The position numbers and the translations under genes are program-made. A stretch of 64,000 bases of DNA from Flavilitoribacter nigricans DSM 23189 = NBRC 102662 (GTDB taxonomy: Bacteria; Bacteroidota; Bacteroidia; Chitinophagales; Saprospiraceae). A model generated the notes under the pieces. It saw nothing but the letters and a program-made list of their open reading frames with translations, was not told the origin of the DNA and made no database searches. Within the stretch, counting starts at the first letter, position 1; the number at the start of each line of letters is the position of its first letter. The DNA is taken from NCBI RefSeq assembly GCF_002646595.1, contig NZ_PDUD01000002.1, forward strand, positions 294,102 through 358,101, in the 5' to 3' direction. Below, piece after piece: positions 1 through 8,383 of this stretch.

Positions 1-537
1 GGTCCGATGCGGATCCGTGCTGCCGAACCAGAAGCAGAAGGGCTGCCCTTTGGGTCTGGCGGTGAAAAATTCGCGAAAGCTCCCGAAATCTTTACCCGCC
101 GGGTTATGGGTATAACCGCCCCGCTCGAAATCTCCCGGCGCCCAGCCTTTCCGGGTTTTGCCGGAGAAGTATCCGGCCTCCGTCAGCAGGCTCACCCAGT
201 TCGGGAATTTGTCCGGTATGATCGACCACAGGTTGCCGGCACTTTCCAACTGGTGTGGATAGCGCCCGGTAAGCACCGCCGCCCGCGAGGGAGCGCAGGA
301 CGGAGCCGCGCAGTAAGCATTGGAAAATACAGCGCCTTCTCTGGCCAGACGGTCAAAGGTCGGCGTACGCACGATCTGATCGCCATACACGCCCGCGTGG
401 GGAAAGGACCAGTCATCGGCAATAAGGAAAAGAATATTCGGTTGTTCCGGAAGGTTTTCGGCTGCAAGTTCTTCTTTTGCTTGCGGCTGGCAGGACCACA
501 GTAGTCCGGCGAACAGGAATAGGATTAGGTATTTCAC
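1..537 (-). CDS. Sulfatase lipoprotein, N-terminal part (runs off window)
   Basis: Arylsulfatase-type enzyme that hydrolyses sulfate esters, probably of sulfated polysaccharides. Read leftwards from a GTG at 535-537; 179 codons are open to the window edge, so the C-terminal part is missing. The N-terminus is a lipoprotein signal with a lipobox ending at Cys16 (LLWSC), which suggests periplasmic or outer-membrane anchoring. Asp41-Asp42 in ILFLIADD are the usual metal ligands. Cys81 in CAPSR followed by LTGR is the sulfatase signature, whose Cys becomes formylglycine in this family. GTG was chosen because it starts directly at the signal peptide. Substrate cannot be told; polysaccharide sulfatases are the common case in Bacteroidota. 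Confidence 0.9.
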   Translation of the reverse strand, partial: MKYLILFLFAGLLWSCQPQAKEELAAENLPEQPNILFLIADDWSFPHAGVYGDQIVRTPTFDRLAREGAVFSNAYCAAPSCAPSRAAVLTGRYPHQLESAGNLWSIIPDKFPNWVSLLTEAGYFSGKTRKGWAPGDFERGGYTHNPAGKDFGSFREFFTARPKGQPFCFWFGSTDPHRT

Positions 538-627
538 GGTCTTGTTGTAGTTGGTTTAGCCCTGAAGATACCGATTAATGGTGGAGTGGAAATAAATCTT
601 TCTAAATTTTGCCGGTTGGGAAAATGA

Positions 628-656
628 CAAAAAAAGCCACGCCTTTCTGGCGTGGC
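628..656 (-). terminator. Intrinsic terminator of the large T9SS gene
   Basis: An 8-bp GC-rich stem (GCCACGCC at 636-643 with GGCGTGGC at 649-656) is followed on the minus strand by a run of T. It lies downstream of the leftward gene ending at 788 and upstream of the sulfatase, so it separates the two transcripts. Confidence 0.8.
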
Positions 657-787
657 CTCTCGCTAATAACAAATCATAATCTCATGAAATAATAAGACGA
701 CCTAATTCTTATGTTGTTTTAAAAACGACTTCAAGTTTGGGGGTTCCCTGCCGAGGAGCAAGGAACCGATTGCTTATGGGATTACGG

Positions 788-3745
788 TTATCGGGCAATT
801 AATTTTCCAGTGGCAAGTGTTTGTCCCCTCGTAAGGATCTGGAATGTGTACATTCCGGCTGGTAAATTGTTCCGATAAACTTCAAATTTATTGGCACGGT
901 GCTTTTCCGTGCGAACGAGGCGGCCCATCAAATCGTACACCACCAGATCGACCTCGTCAAACGTAATTCCTTCAATATCAATCGTTGCTTTGTTAAAAAA
1001 CGGATTAGGAGCTACGTTTATTTCGACACCGGGGAATTTTTCTGAGACAAAATTAACAATTTCCAGACAGCCGTCCTGCAGATAGTTCGTACAGCCGACC
1101 GTATAGCTGATCTCATTGGTAATTACCGGTGCTTGGTAATCAAAGTAGACGGCAGCGCTATTGGTAATCTCCGTACCCAATGGATTATTCGGTTTTTGGG
1201 AAATGCGGAACTTAACAAACCCACTGGAAGGAGCGTCCTCTGCGCTGCCGACTGGTTGAAGTTGGATTTCACTGAGTGTGATTTTCACGATACCGTGGTT
1301 GTAAATTTCAAAATCATAGGGATGACTACTCGCCCCGGGCTCCACGGAGTTAATATCCAGATGGGGCGAGATGGTATCGCGAATCACAACTCTATTAATC
1401 GTATCAGTCCAGATGTTATTAAAAACAACTGTATACTCAATATCGGTTTCTTGGTCCAGGATATAATCTTTATACCCTTCGGGATGACCTTTCAAAAGTG
1501 TAGTTTCCTCAGGACTGATAACTTCTTGTACATCAATGTCAACTTGTGGATCCCGATCGTTTTCGGGAAGATTGTTGTAATAACCTATACTTTGTTGAAT
1601 CCCTTCCGCCGCACATCCTTCGATGGCTACGGTAGGCAGGCTATTACCCGGATTACCTTCCGACTGGCGGGCGATCATCCGATAGGTAGAACCGGTACCT
1701 TTGAATTTTTCGAGGATACGCTCTTCTCCTACGCCCAGCGGATCGATGGGTCCTTGCGAAAAGATGACCACATCTTCGACTACGATATATTCAGACGGAA
1801 CTTCCATCGGTTCGTCACCGATATTCCGCGCTATGAAAATAACGGAGTCCTGCTCGCAGCTCGCAGCCACCTGGATCGTTGATCTGTCCCAGTTCGGGTC
1901 GGGCTCCACACAGAGCTCGTTGGGAAAGATATTGGCCTGGACGACTACTGCCTGTCCGTTGACGTACCCTTCGCAATCCCGGGAAACCTTGATCTTGAAG
2001 CTACCGCATTCCATGGATGCTACATCGCCCAACTGGAAAGTCCAGAGGTTTTCTACCGGATCGATCGCGGAAGGGATGATGTCCGCATCGACGAACTGAA
2101 GTTCTTCATCCAGTTTCACTTCGATGTAAGCATCTGCGGCCGCGACTGGTCCCCGGTTACAGTAATTGACCGTGTAAGTGGCGTTTTCACACGCTACCAG
2201 ACCGTTCGTAATGTACGGTACGGTAACGTCCACTTCCATAAAGGGACAATCCTCGGCGGAGTAGGCTGAAAAATTCGTGACCGTTGTGTCATAAAGTTCT
2301 CTGAATTCAGCGTAGAAAGCCACGGGGTTACACACTCCCCAGTGTTCATTAGGCTTCAGCAGCGTCACTTTGTACGATCCGGGATCTACGTTGATGTTGT
2401 AATACCCGTCTTCGTCCGTGGTGCCGTAATAGGTGACCTCTTCTCCTTCAACTTCGATCAGCCACTCCGGCAGAGGCACCGCGTCTACGCCTCCGCAACC
2501 GTCCAGCAGGTGATTGACCTGACCGGAAAGGTGATTGCTGGGATAACGTCCGCTGGCATCCACTTTAGTGAGCACTACATCGTTGATGACGGGGAAAACA
2601 TCCGCAGAGCCGCTGGAATATCCGGCGATGACGAAACTGCCATCCGGAGCCAGCGCGAGATCTTCACCGATATTAATCCGCTCTTCATCTCCGATCTGCC
2701 TTTCCCATACGGTGTTACCCTCAGTGTCCAGTTTTATTAACAGGACTTTAGAGTAAGCCGGATTTGGGAAAGTGAAACCCGCTGCTACCAGACTGCCGTC
2801 CGGTAGTTCTACCACTTCATTCAAAAGATCATCGTATGGTTCGGGATTTAATTCCCGGTACCATAATGTGTCTCCGTTGAGATCACATTTGGCCATTAAG
2901 GCCCGATTAAAGTCTCCGGCAGAACCTACGAAAACGATCTTTTCGTCTTTGGTCAGCAACAGATCGTTGATCTCTTCGCTGGTACCGTTGGTGCCGTAAA
3001 ATTTGGACCAAACGAAATCTCCGTTCAGATCCAGTTTGTAAAGGGCTACATTCTTGTATATGCCAGTGTTCTCACTGACGTTTGCTCCGACGATGTAGCC
3101 ATCGGATACGGCAACAATACATTTACCAAAGTCTTCTGCCTCGCTGTTCCCAAAAACGTTTCGCCATTCTTCCTCCCCGTCTTCGTCAACTTTGAGGACG
3201 AGGATGTCACTGGCGCCGGTTGCTTTGTTCTCGGTTTCACCTACCAACACGAAGCCACCTTCGTGGGCCGGCACGATGTCAAGTGCGGACTGGTTAATAT
3301 TTGCGGGATAACTTTTGCTCCAGATCTTCCGCCCGGTTTTGTGCACTTTCAGGAGATACATGTTAACGGGTGCACTAAAACTCTCCTTGATCAAGCCGGC
3401 AATTACGAAACTACCGTCTTCCAGTTCGATAACGCCTCTGGGCTGCTCGGTAAAAGATTCATCGTAAATTTCCTGCCAAATGATCGTACCATCTACATCG
3501 GTACGAACTGCCAAAATGTCAATGTCATTATCATCGCCGTAAGATTCGCTAAAACCGACTACGAGATTGCCTTGATCAATCGTAGGGATGACTACCCGTG
3601 CCTGGTCTTCTTTGGGGCCACCAACTCTAAGTTCCCAGCCCTGTCCGAAAGCGAATGTTGAGCAAATTAAAAGCGAGAGCAGCATGGCGCACTTCTGGCC
3701 AAACCCCTTCAGATGAGTCGCATATTTGGCATTGGATTGAAACAT
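788..3745 (-). CDS. Large secreted repeat protein with T9SS type A sorting domain
   Basis: Predicted cell-surface or secreted protein of about 985 aa; no enzymatic activity is evident. After a signal peptide (core LLSLLICSTFAFGQG) come about 400 residues of beta-propeller-like repeats with recurring D-G-W and G-G-F/Y-V-G patterns. Next is a carboxypeptidase-regulatory-like segment (around 410-500, ending DEDGYYNINVDPGSYKVTLL). Two DUF11-like adhesive segments follow, the second ending in the NSAAVYFDYQAPVITN pattern common in Bacteroidota surface proteins. The last ~80 residues (APNPF, YDLMGRLV, LPAGMYTFQI) are a T9SS sorting domain. The frame stays open upstream to 3820. I prefer the ATG at 3745 because it follows an A-rich leader and gives a normal signal peptide; 3781 is an alternative. 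It ends in a good terminator at 628-656. Confidence 0.88.
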   Translation of the reverse strand: MFQSNAKYATHLKGFGQKCAMLLSLLICSTFAFGQGWELRVGGPKEDQARVVIPTIDQGNLVVGFSESYGDDNDIDILAVRTDVDGTIIWQEIYDESFTEQPRGVIELEDGSFVIAGLIKESFSAPVNMYLLKVHKTGRKIWSKSYPANINQSALDIVPAHEGGFVLVGETENKATGASDILVLKVDEDGEEEWRNVFGNSEAEDFGKCIVAVSDGYIVGANVSENTGIYKNVALYKLDLNGDFVWSKFYGTNGTSEEINDLLLTKDEKIVFVGSAGDFNRALMAKCDLNGDTLWYRELNPEPYDDLLNEVVELPDGSLVAAGFTFPNPAYSKVLLIKLDTEGNTVWERQIGDEERINIGEDLALAPDGSFVIAGYSSGSADVFPVINDVVLTKVDASGRYPSNHLSGQVNHLLDGCGGVDAVPLPEWLIEVEGEEVTYYGTTDEDGYYNINVDPGSYKVTLLKPNEHWGVCNPVAFYAEFRELYDTTVTNFSAYSAEDCPFMEVDVTVPYITNGLVACENATYTVNYCNRGPVAAADAYIEVKLDEELQFVDADIIPSAIDPVENLWTFQLGDVASMECGSFKIKVSRDCEGYVNGQAVVVQANIFPNELCVEPDPNWDRSTIQVAASCEQDSVIFIARNIGDEPMEVPSEYIVVEDVVIFSQGPIDPLGVGEERILEKFKGTGSTYRMIARQSEGNPGNSLPTVAIEGCAAEGIQQSIGYYNNLPENDRDPQVDIDVQEVISPEETTLLKGHPEGYKDYILDQETDIEYTVVFNNIWTDTINRVVIRDTISPHLDINSVEPGASSHPYDFEIYNHGIVKITLSEIQLQPVGSAEDAPSSGFVKFRISQKPNNPLGTEITNSAAVYFDYQAPVITNEISYTVGCTNYLQDGCLEIVNFVSEKFPGVEINVAPNPFFNKATIDIEGITFDEVDLVVYDLMGRLVRTEKHRANKFEVYRNNLPAGMYTFQILTRGQTLATGKLIAR

Positions 3746-3955
3746 CTGTTTGTTGTTTAGGTCGCTCGCTTCGTTTGACATTACAAATATGATTTGATTG
3801 GTGAGGAAATACAAAGACAAAAATCCGCATTTGTTGATAAAAAATGGGTATTTTTAGACAATAAAAACCAAATTCAAGTATTTATATTTTTGATTATCAA
3901 TTAATTAAGCCTCAATTTTCACAAATTATCTGTTGACGAAAAATAATTTACTCCC

Positions 3956-5365
3956 GTGAAAAAAAGCCAATTGATTGAAGTTTTAACAACTTTGGATAAA
4001 TCGGAGGTCCGAGAATTCAAAAAATGGTTGCAATCCCCCATACATAACCAACGGGAGGATGTTGTGCAGTTGTTCGATTATCTGATGGCCGGTAATCATT
4101 TGTATGAAGATAAATTTCTGGAAAAAGAACGGGTCTACCGGAAAATTTTTGGCAAGGAGCCTTACAATGACGCAAAGTTACGCCAGACCGTACATTTCTT
4201 GTTCAAATCACTCGAAGAATACCTTTATTTTAAACAGTATATCCAGAATGATCTCCACACCAGGATCTCACTGGTAGAGAGTTACCGGGCCAGAGGACTC
4301 GAAAAAATGGTAAAAAAGAATCTGGATCAGGTACACCGTCAACTGGACGAAGCTGAATTCCGTAATGAAATTTACTACCGAACTAATTACGAACACCAAA
4401 AAGAGAAATACAACCATTTATCCTCGCAGCCGAAAAATGCAAAAATCAACCTGCAGGAAGTATCCGATGCTTTGGACAAGACCTTTATTATTGAAAAATT
4501 ACAGTGGAGTTGTCGCGGTTATTTTCACCAGAATCTTTTTCGAACCCAATACGACCTGGGATTATTGGATGCCGTACTGGACAAAGTGGAAAAAAACCAC
4601 ATGACCGAAGATCCGGCGATCGCCATCTATTACTATGTGCTGAAGGCGATCACGGATGAAAAAGATGATCAGGCTTATTTCGAAAAGCTGCGCTCGGAGA
4701 TCAATGAATACAGCAGACTTTTTCCGCACTCTCAACTGAGGGAGATCTACCTGATGGCCATTAACTACTGCGTGCGAAAAATGAACGCCGGGGTGGAAGG
4801 TTTTGCCAAAGAAACCTTCGAATGGTATCGCCTGGGGATTTCGGACGAAGTGCTGATCGATCGGGGTACTCTCTCCCCTATTACCTTTAATAATACCGTG
4901 GCTACCGCCATTAAGGCTGGAGAGTTTGAGTGGGCCGAGCACTTCATTGATGAGTGGAACGCCATGCTTCCGGAGAGCGAACGTGAAAATCTGAGCCATT
5001 TCTCCCGGGCTAAACTCTTCTTTGAGAAAAAAGATTACCGGCGGGCGATGATCCTCCTGGTACAGGCCGAATACAACAATATACTCTTCAACATCAACGC
5101 CAAGTCCATGCTGTTGAAAATGTATTACGAAGAGGGAGAAATGGATGCCCTGGAATCTTTACTGGACAGCTTCCGCATCTATATTCGCCGGAAAGAGGTG
5201 TTGGGCTACCACCGTAACCGCTACCTCGGCCTGATCAAGTTCACAAAAAAATTACTGCGGGTAAGCCCCTTCGAAAAGGAGAAAGTCCAAAAATTAAGGG
5301 AGGAGATCCAAAATTCCAATCACCCCGAGCGGCAGTGGCTGCTCGAGCGTTTGGATGATATGTAG
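3956..5365 (+). CDS. Helical-repeat protein of unknown function (paralogue of the gene at 59432)
   Basis: 469-aa protein with no recognised catalytic motif. It starts at a GTG (3956) with MKKSQLIEVL. The whole chain is charged and helix-rich, with short TPR-like helical pairs, and has no signal peptide or membrane segment, so it is probably cytoplasmic. The N-terminus (S-Q-L-I...K-S-E-V-R-E-F...L-Q-S-P-I-H-N) matches the start of the protein at 59432-60898 (S-E-L-I...K-A-E-M-R-K...L-K-S-P-Y-H-N). A later pattern, vYrkiFgkePYNDAKLR against VYPHLYPREAFNEKRLR, confirms the two are paralogues. I do not recognise a named family. The first REP palindrome begins 16 bp after its stop and may act as its terminator. 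Confidence 0.8.
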   Translation: MKKSQLIEVLTTLDKSEVREFKKWLQSPIHNQREDVVQLFDYLMAGNHLYEDKFLEKERVYRKIFGKEPYNDAKLRQTVHFLFKSLEEYLYFKQYIQNDLHTRISLVESYRARGLEKMVKKNLDQVHRQLDEAEFRNEIYYRTNYEHQKEKYNHLSSQPKNAKINLQEVSDALDKTFIIEKLQWSCRGYFHQNLFRTQYDLGLLDAVLDKVEKNHMTEDPAIAIYYYVLKAITDEKDDQAYFEKLRSEINEYSRLFPHSQLREIYLMAINYCVRKMNAGVEGFAKETFEWYRLGISDEVLIDRGTLSPITFNNTVATAIKAGEFEWAEHFIDEWNAMLPESERENLSHFSRAKLFFEKKDYRRAMILLVQAEYNNILFNINAKSMLLKMYYEEGEMDALESLLDSFRIYIRRKEVLGYHRNRYLGLIKFTKKLLRVSPFEKEKVQKLREEIQNSNHPERQWLLERLDDM

Positions 5366-5381
5366 AACCCCGACCGCCCCG

Positions 5382-5414
5382 AGACTTTCTAAGTTTTCGA
5401 AACTTAGAAAGTCT
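5382..5414 (+). repeat. REP-like palindrome, copy 1
   Basis: Perfect 15-bp inverted arms (AGACTTTCTAAGTTT and its complement) around a 3-nt centre TCG. Identical copies lie at 5610-5642 and 6520-6552, all in the same orientation as judged by the asymmetric centre. It sits 16 bp after the stop of the preceding gene. Confidence 0.92.
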
Positions 5415-5447
5415 TGGTTCTTCCGATGTTTACCATAAAACGGTGCA

Positions 5448-5573
5448 CTACACCTCTATCCCGGTATAGATAAGGGAGGTTCTTGAATCCTGGCTATCAC
5501 AAGCCGATACCCTACGTATCCAGAAATGGGATTTCCCATTATTTTCTGAATGTTTATTGAAGAGTAGGTGTAG
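5448..5573. repeat. Nested inverted repeat between REP copies 1 and 2
   Basis: Outer arms CTACACCT (5448-5455) and AGGTGTAG (5566-5573) enclose an inner hairpin with AATGGGA (5525-5531) and TCCCATT (5534-5540). CAGAA and TTCTG flank the inner stem with a small bulge. No convincing coding frame crosses it. It may be part of a larger structured element together with the flanking palindromes. Confidence 0.5.
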
Positions 5574-5609
5574 GGCTCCGAATTAGCTCCAATGTTGATG
5601 CACGACTCG

Positions 5610-5642
5610 AGACTTTCTAAGTTTTCGAAACTTAGAAAGTCT
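5610..5642 (+). repeat. REP-like palindrome, copy 2 (upstream of the RAYT gene)
   Basis: Identical in all 33 positions and in orientation to the copies at 5382 and 6520. It is followed at 5650-5660 by a partial repeat of the right arm (GGAAAGTCTTTA against TAGAAAGTCTTTA), as if left by an imprecise insertion or slippage. It lies 111 bp before the RAYT start. Confidence 0.92.
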
Positions 5643-5753
5643 TTACTTGGAAAGTCTTTAGCACCAAAAACTTGCCTCGGCCCCACATTTCCCTTAAATT
5701 ATCCTTTAGGAAGGGATTTTAACCTTCTTGTAGTTTTACGGTATCAATTTATT

Positions 5754-6503
5754 ATGGAAACGCGCTCACAAACCGGCCTGCCGCTGCTGCCAGGCCATTA
5801 TTATCATCTATACAACCGGGCCAACGGTGCCGGGAATCTTTTCCAAACTCCTGATCACTACCTTTTCTTTCTCAAAAGATTAGCTAGGTATTCATCCGGT
5901 TATTTCGATCTGTTCGCTTACTGCCTTATCCCGAACCATTTTCATCTATTAATCCGCCCCTTACCCGATCAAGTGGTCATTGCCTCCGCAATGGAGGATT
6001 ACCCTACCCTGCCTAAGCGGCTGGAATATTCTATCGAAAAATATCTGGCGAAAACTACCGGCGATTCCGTTCGTCCGGTCTTTTCCCTGAAAGATCTGTC
6101 AGAAGTTTTTACGCTTGATAAAGACCTGATCGGCCAGGTTACGGCCTTCCTGGTGTCCGAGCAATTCCGAAAATTATTTATGAGCTACAGTAAAGCGGTG
6201 AATAAGCAAATGGGCTGGAAAGGGAGCCTGTTTCAGAAATATTTTAAAAGGAAGAGCGTAGAAAGTACGGACTACTTAAGGTGGCTGATCTGGTACATTC
6301 ACCGGAATCCGGTACACCATGATCTCGTTAGGGATTTTCGCACTTATACCTGGAGTTCTTACGCCAGCATACTCAGCCGAAAACCGACCCGCCTGCCGAG
6401 ACGGGAAGTGATCTCCTGGTTTGAAAATGAAGCTGGATTTTTAGCGTTTCACGACCGGGCGGAAGCGAACTGGAAAGTACTGAAGGAGTTGGTTTTAGAG
6501 TGA
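5754..6503 (+). CDS. REP-associated tyrosine transposase (RAYT, Y1 HUH family)
   Basis: 249-aa single-strand DNA transposase of the IS200/IS605-like Y1 group that is domesticated with REP palindromes. The N-terminal HYYHLYNRANG pattern and the HUH motif (His62-Phe-His64 in CLIPNHFHLLIRP) bind the divalent metal. The C-terminal part carries the usual RAYT pattern YSKAVNKQMGWKGSLFQKYFK, whose Tyr is the best candidate nucleophile, followed by LIWYIHRNPV. The frame is open from 5592, but that stretch runs through REP copy 2 and has no family similarity, so the ATG at 5754 is chosen. REP copies lie 111 bp before the start and 16 bp after the stop, and all key residues look intact. RAYTs are not known to move themselves; they are proposed to spread REP elements. 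Confidence 0.9.
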   Translation: METRSQTGLPLLPGHYYHLYNRANGAGNLFQTPDHYLFFLKRLARYSSGYFDLFAYCLIPNHFHLLIRPLPDQVVIASAMEDYPTLPKRLEYSIEKYLAKTTGDSVRPVFSLKDLSEVFTLDKDLIGQVTAFLVSEQFRKLFMSYSKAVNKQMGWKGSLFQKYFKRKSVESTDYLRWLIWYIHRNPVHHDLVRDFRTYTWSSYASILSRKPTRLPRREVISWFENEAGFLAFHDRAEANWKVLKELVLE

Positions 6504-6519
6504 TTGACTGACTGCTAAA

Positions 6520-6552
6520 AGACTTTCTAAGTTTTCGAAACTTAGAAAGTCT
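6520..6552 (+). repeat. REP-like palindrome, copy 3 (downstream of RAYT)
   Basis: Third identical 33-bp palindrome. It lies in the 70-bp gap between the convergent RAYT and asnS genes, where a hairpin could also serve as a bidirectional terminator. Confidence 0.92.
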
Positions 6553-6573
6553 AATCAGCAATCTCCCTACTAT

Positions 6574-8022
6574 CTAAAACTCCGCCGTCTTCGGCGCCCG
6601 CGGGAACGGGATCACGTCGCGAATGTTGGTCATACCGGTAATGAACTGGACCATGCGTTCGAAACCGAGGCCGAATCCGGAGTGCGGAGCACCACCGAAT
6701 TTCCGCAGTTCCAGGTACCACCAGAGTTCTTCTTCCGGAATATCCATCTCCTCGATCCGCCGGAGTAGCACATCGTAGCGATCTTCCCGTTGGGAACCGC
6801 CGATCACCTCGCCGATGAAGGGGAATAATACATCCATAGCGGCGACGGTTTCACCCGGTACGCCTTCCTGCTGGTCGTTAAGCCGCATATAAAAAGCCTT
6901 GAACGCTTTGGGATAATCCCGGACGATCACCGGTTTTTTGAAATGCTTCTCCACCAGGAAGCGTTCGTGTTCAGCCTGCAGATCACTGCCCCACTGCGGT
7001 TCAAATTCGAATTTACCCTTTTTGAAAGGCTTCGAGCGACGCAGGACATTGATCGCCTCCGTGTAGGTGATACGTTCAAAATCGTTATCGACCACGAAGC
7101 GCAGCATTTCGATCAGCCCCATGGGCCGGCGTTTGTCCTGCGGCAGATTTTTCTCGGCCTGCTGGATGCGCTGATCCAGGAATTCCAGATCTTCGAGATA
7201 GTTTTCCAGGACGTAGTTGATCAGGTACTGGACAAAGTCCTGCGCCAGGTCCATGTTGTCCTCAATATCGTTGAAAGCCACTTCCGGTTCGATCATCCAA
7301 AACTCGGAAAGGTGGCGGGTTGTGTTCGAGTTTTCCGCACGGAAAGTCGGTCCGAAGGTATAGATCTTACCCAGCGCCAGTGCGCCGATCTCCCCCTGGA
7401 GCTGCCCGCTCACGGTCAGATTGGTGGCTTTACCGAAAAAGTCTTCTTTCCAGTTGATGCTGCCGTCTTCCGTACGGGGCGGATCCCCGATGGGCAGGGT
7501 CGTCACCTGGAACATCTCACCGGCTCCTTCCGCATCGCTGCCCGTGATGATGGGCGTATGCAGGTAGTAATAGCCCCGGTCGTTATAGTATTTGTGTACC
7601 GCATAGGCAATAGCGTGCCGAACCCGGAATACCGAACTAAAGGTATTGGTCCGCATCCGGAAATGCGCTTTATCCCGCAGGAACTCCATGGTCTGCCGCT
7701 TGGGCTGCAGCGGATACTGCTCCAGGTTGTTACCGCCCAGGATCTCCAAGGTTTCGGCCACAACTTCCACACTTTGACCGGCTCCCTGGCTTTCTACCAG
7801 TTGCCCCGTCGCCTTTACACAGGCGTGAAAACTGATCTGTTTCAGTACTTCTTCGGGTAGCTGATCCGGATCCACTACGATCTGCAAATTACCAGCGGTT
7901 GAGCCGTCATTAAGGGCAATAAATCGATTGTTGCGAAAAGCTCGCACCCATCCCATTACGGTTACCTGATCGCCGATCTTCGGCTCTTTTAAAATACTGG
8001 CAATTTCACTTCTTCGAATCAT
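6574..8022 (-). CDS. asnS: Asparagine--tRNA ligase
   Basis: Class IIb aminoacyl-tRNA synthetase, 482 aa, that charges tRNA-Asn in the cytoplasm. The N-terminal OB-fold anticodon-binding domain (about 1-115) begins [21 protein letters not shown]. The catalytic domain shows motif 2 ([21 protein letters not shown]) and motif 3 ([27 protein letters not shown]). The ending PRAPKTAEF is typical of AsnRS rather than AspRS. Length matches the family. The ATG at 8020-8022 gives the expected N-terminus. It is a single gene, convergent with the RAYT gene. Confidence 0.97.
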   Translation of the reverse strand: MIRRSEIASILKEPKIGDQVTVMGWVRAFRNNRFIALNDGSTAGNLQIVVDPDQLPEEVLKQISFHACVKATGQLVESQGAGQSVEVVAETLEILGGNNLEQYPLQPKRQTMEFLRDKAHFRMRTNTFSSVFRVRHAIAYAVHKYYNDRGYYYLHTPIITGSDAEGAGEMFQVTTLPIGDPPRTEDGSINWKEDFFGKATNLTVSGQLQGEIGALALGKIYTFGPTFRAENSNTTRHLSEFWMIEPEVAFNDIEDNMDLAQDFVQYLINYVLENYLEDLEFLDQRIQQAEKNLPQDKRRPMGLIEMLRFVVDNDFERITYTEAINVLRRSKPFKKGKFEFEPQWGSDLQAEHERFLVEKHFKKPVIVRDYPKAFKAFYMRLNDQQEGVPGETVAAMDVLFPFIGEVIGGSQREDRYDVLLRRIEEMDIPEEELWWYLELRKFGGAPHSGFGLGFERMVQFITGMTNIRDVIPFPRAPKTAEF

Positions 8023-8060
8023 GATACGGTTAACTTAGTGGTCAGCAAAAAATGCTCAGC

Positions 8061-8253
8061 AGTAAGCAGTTGGTAATTAATCTAAGTTGCGATGCAACTT
8101 CGGTAGAGGGTTAAAGTAGAGGGTAGAAGGATTACCTATCGTTAAAATGGAGCAAAATCTCTCCTTTTAACGATTGCAGTCTCTCTACGCTTTACCATCT
8201 ACGCTCTACAATTCAAGTATGGCAACTTGAATTAATTAATAAACTGCTTGCCG
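8061..8253. repeat. Long imperfect inverted repeat (MITE-like or structured RNA)
   Basis: The gap upstream of asnS (8023-8383) has no gene but contains one long imperfect palindrome. The central hairpin is CGTTAAAA-TGGAG against CTCC-TTTTAACG (about 8140-8172). The arms then continue outward through GTAGAG-rich blocks, through TTGAATT/AATTAA blocks (8074 outward against 8238), and through AAGCAGTT (near 8064) against AACTGCTT (near 8242). In all about 190 bp can fold on itself. Both ends fall outside coding sequence. Confidence 0.7.
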
Positions 8254-8383
8254 GTCACTGATTACTGAATGACTGATTTAGTTCAACAACCACCGGGTAC
8301 GCAAATACGTTCCCAATGGCGCGCAAAGCTAGAAATAATGCAATGATTAGACAAACCTGGCGTCGATTAGGTGGTGGGAGTAC

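Noticed and set aside
5592..5753. N-terminal extension of the RAYT frame
   Set aside because: It translates through REP copy 2 and has no similarity to RAYT proteins; the ATG at 5754 fits the family start.
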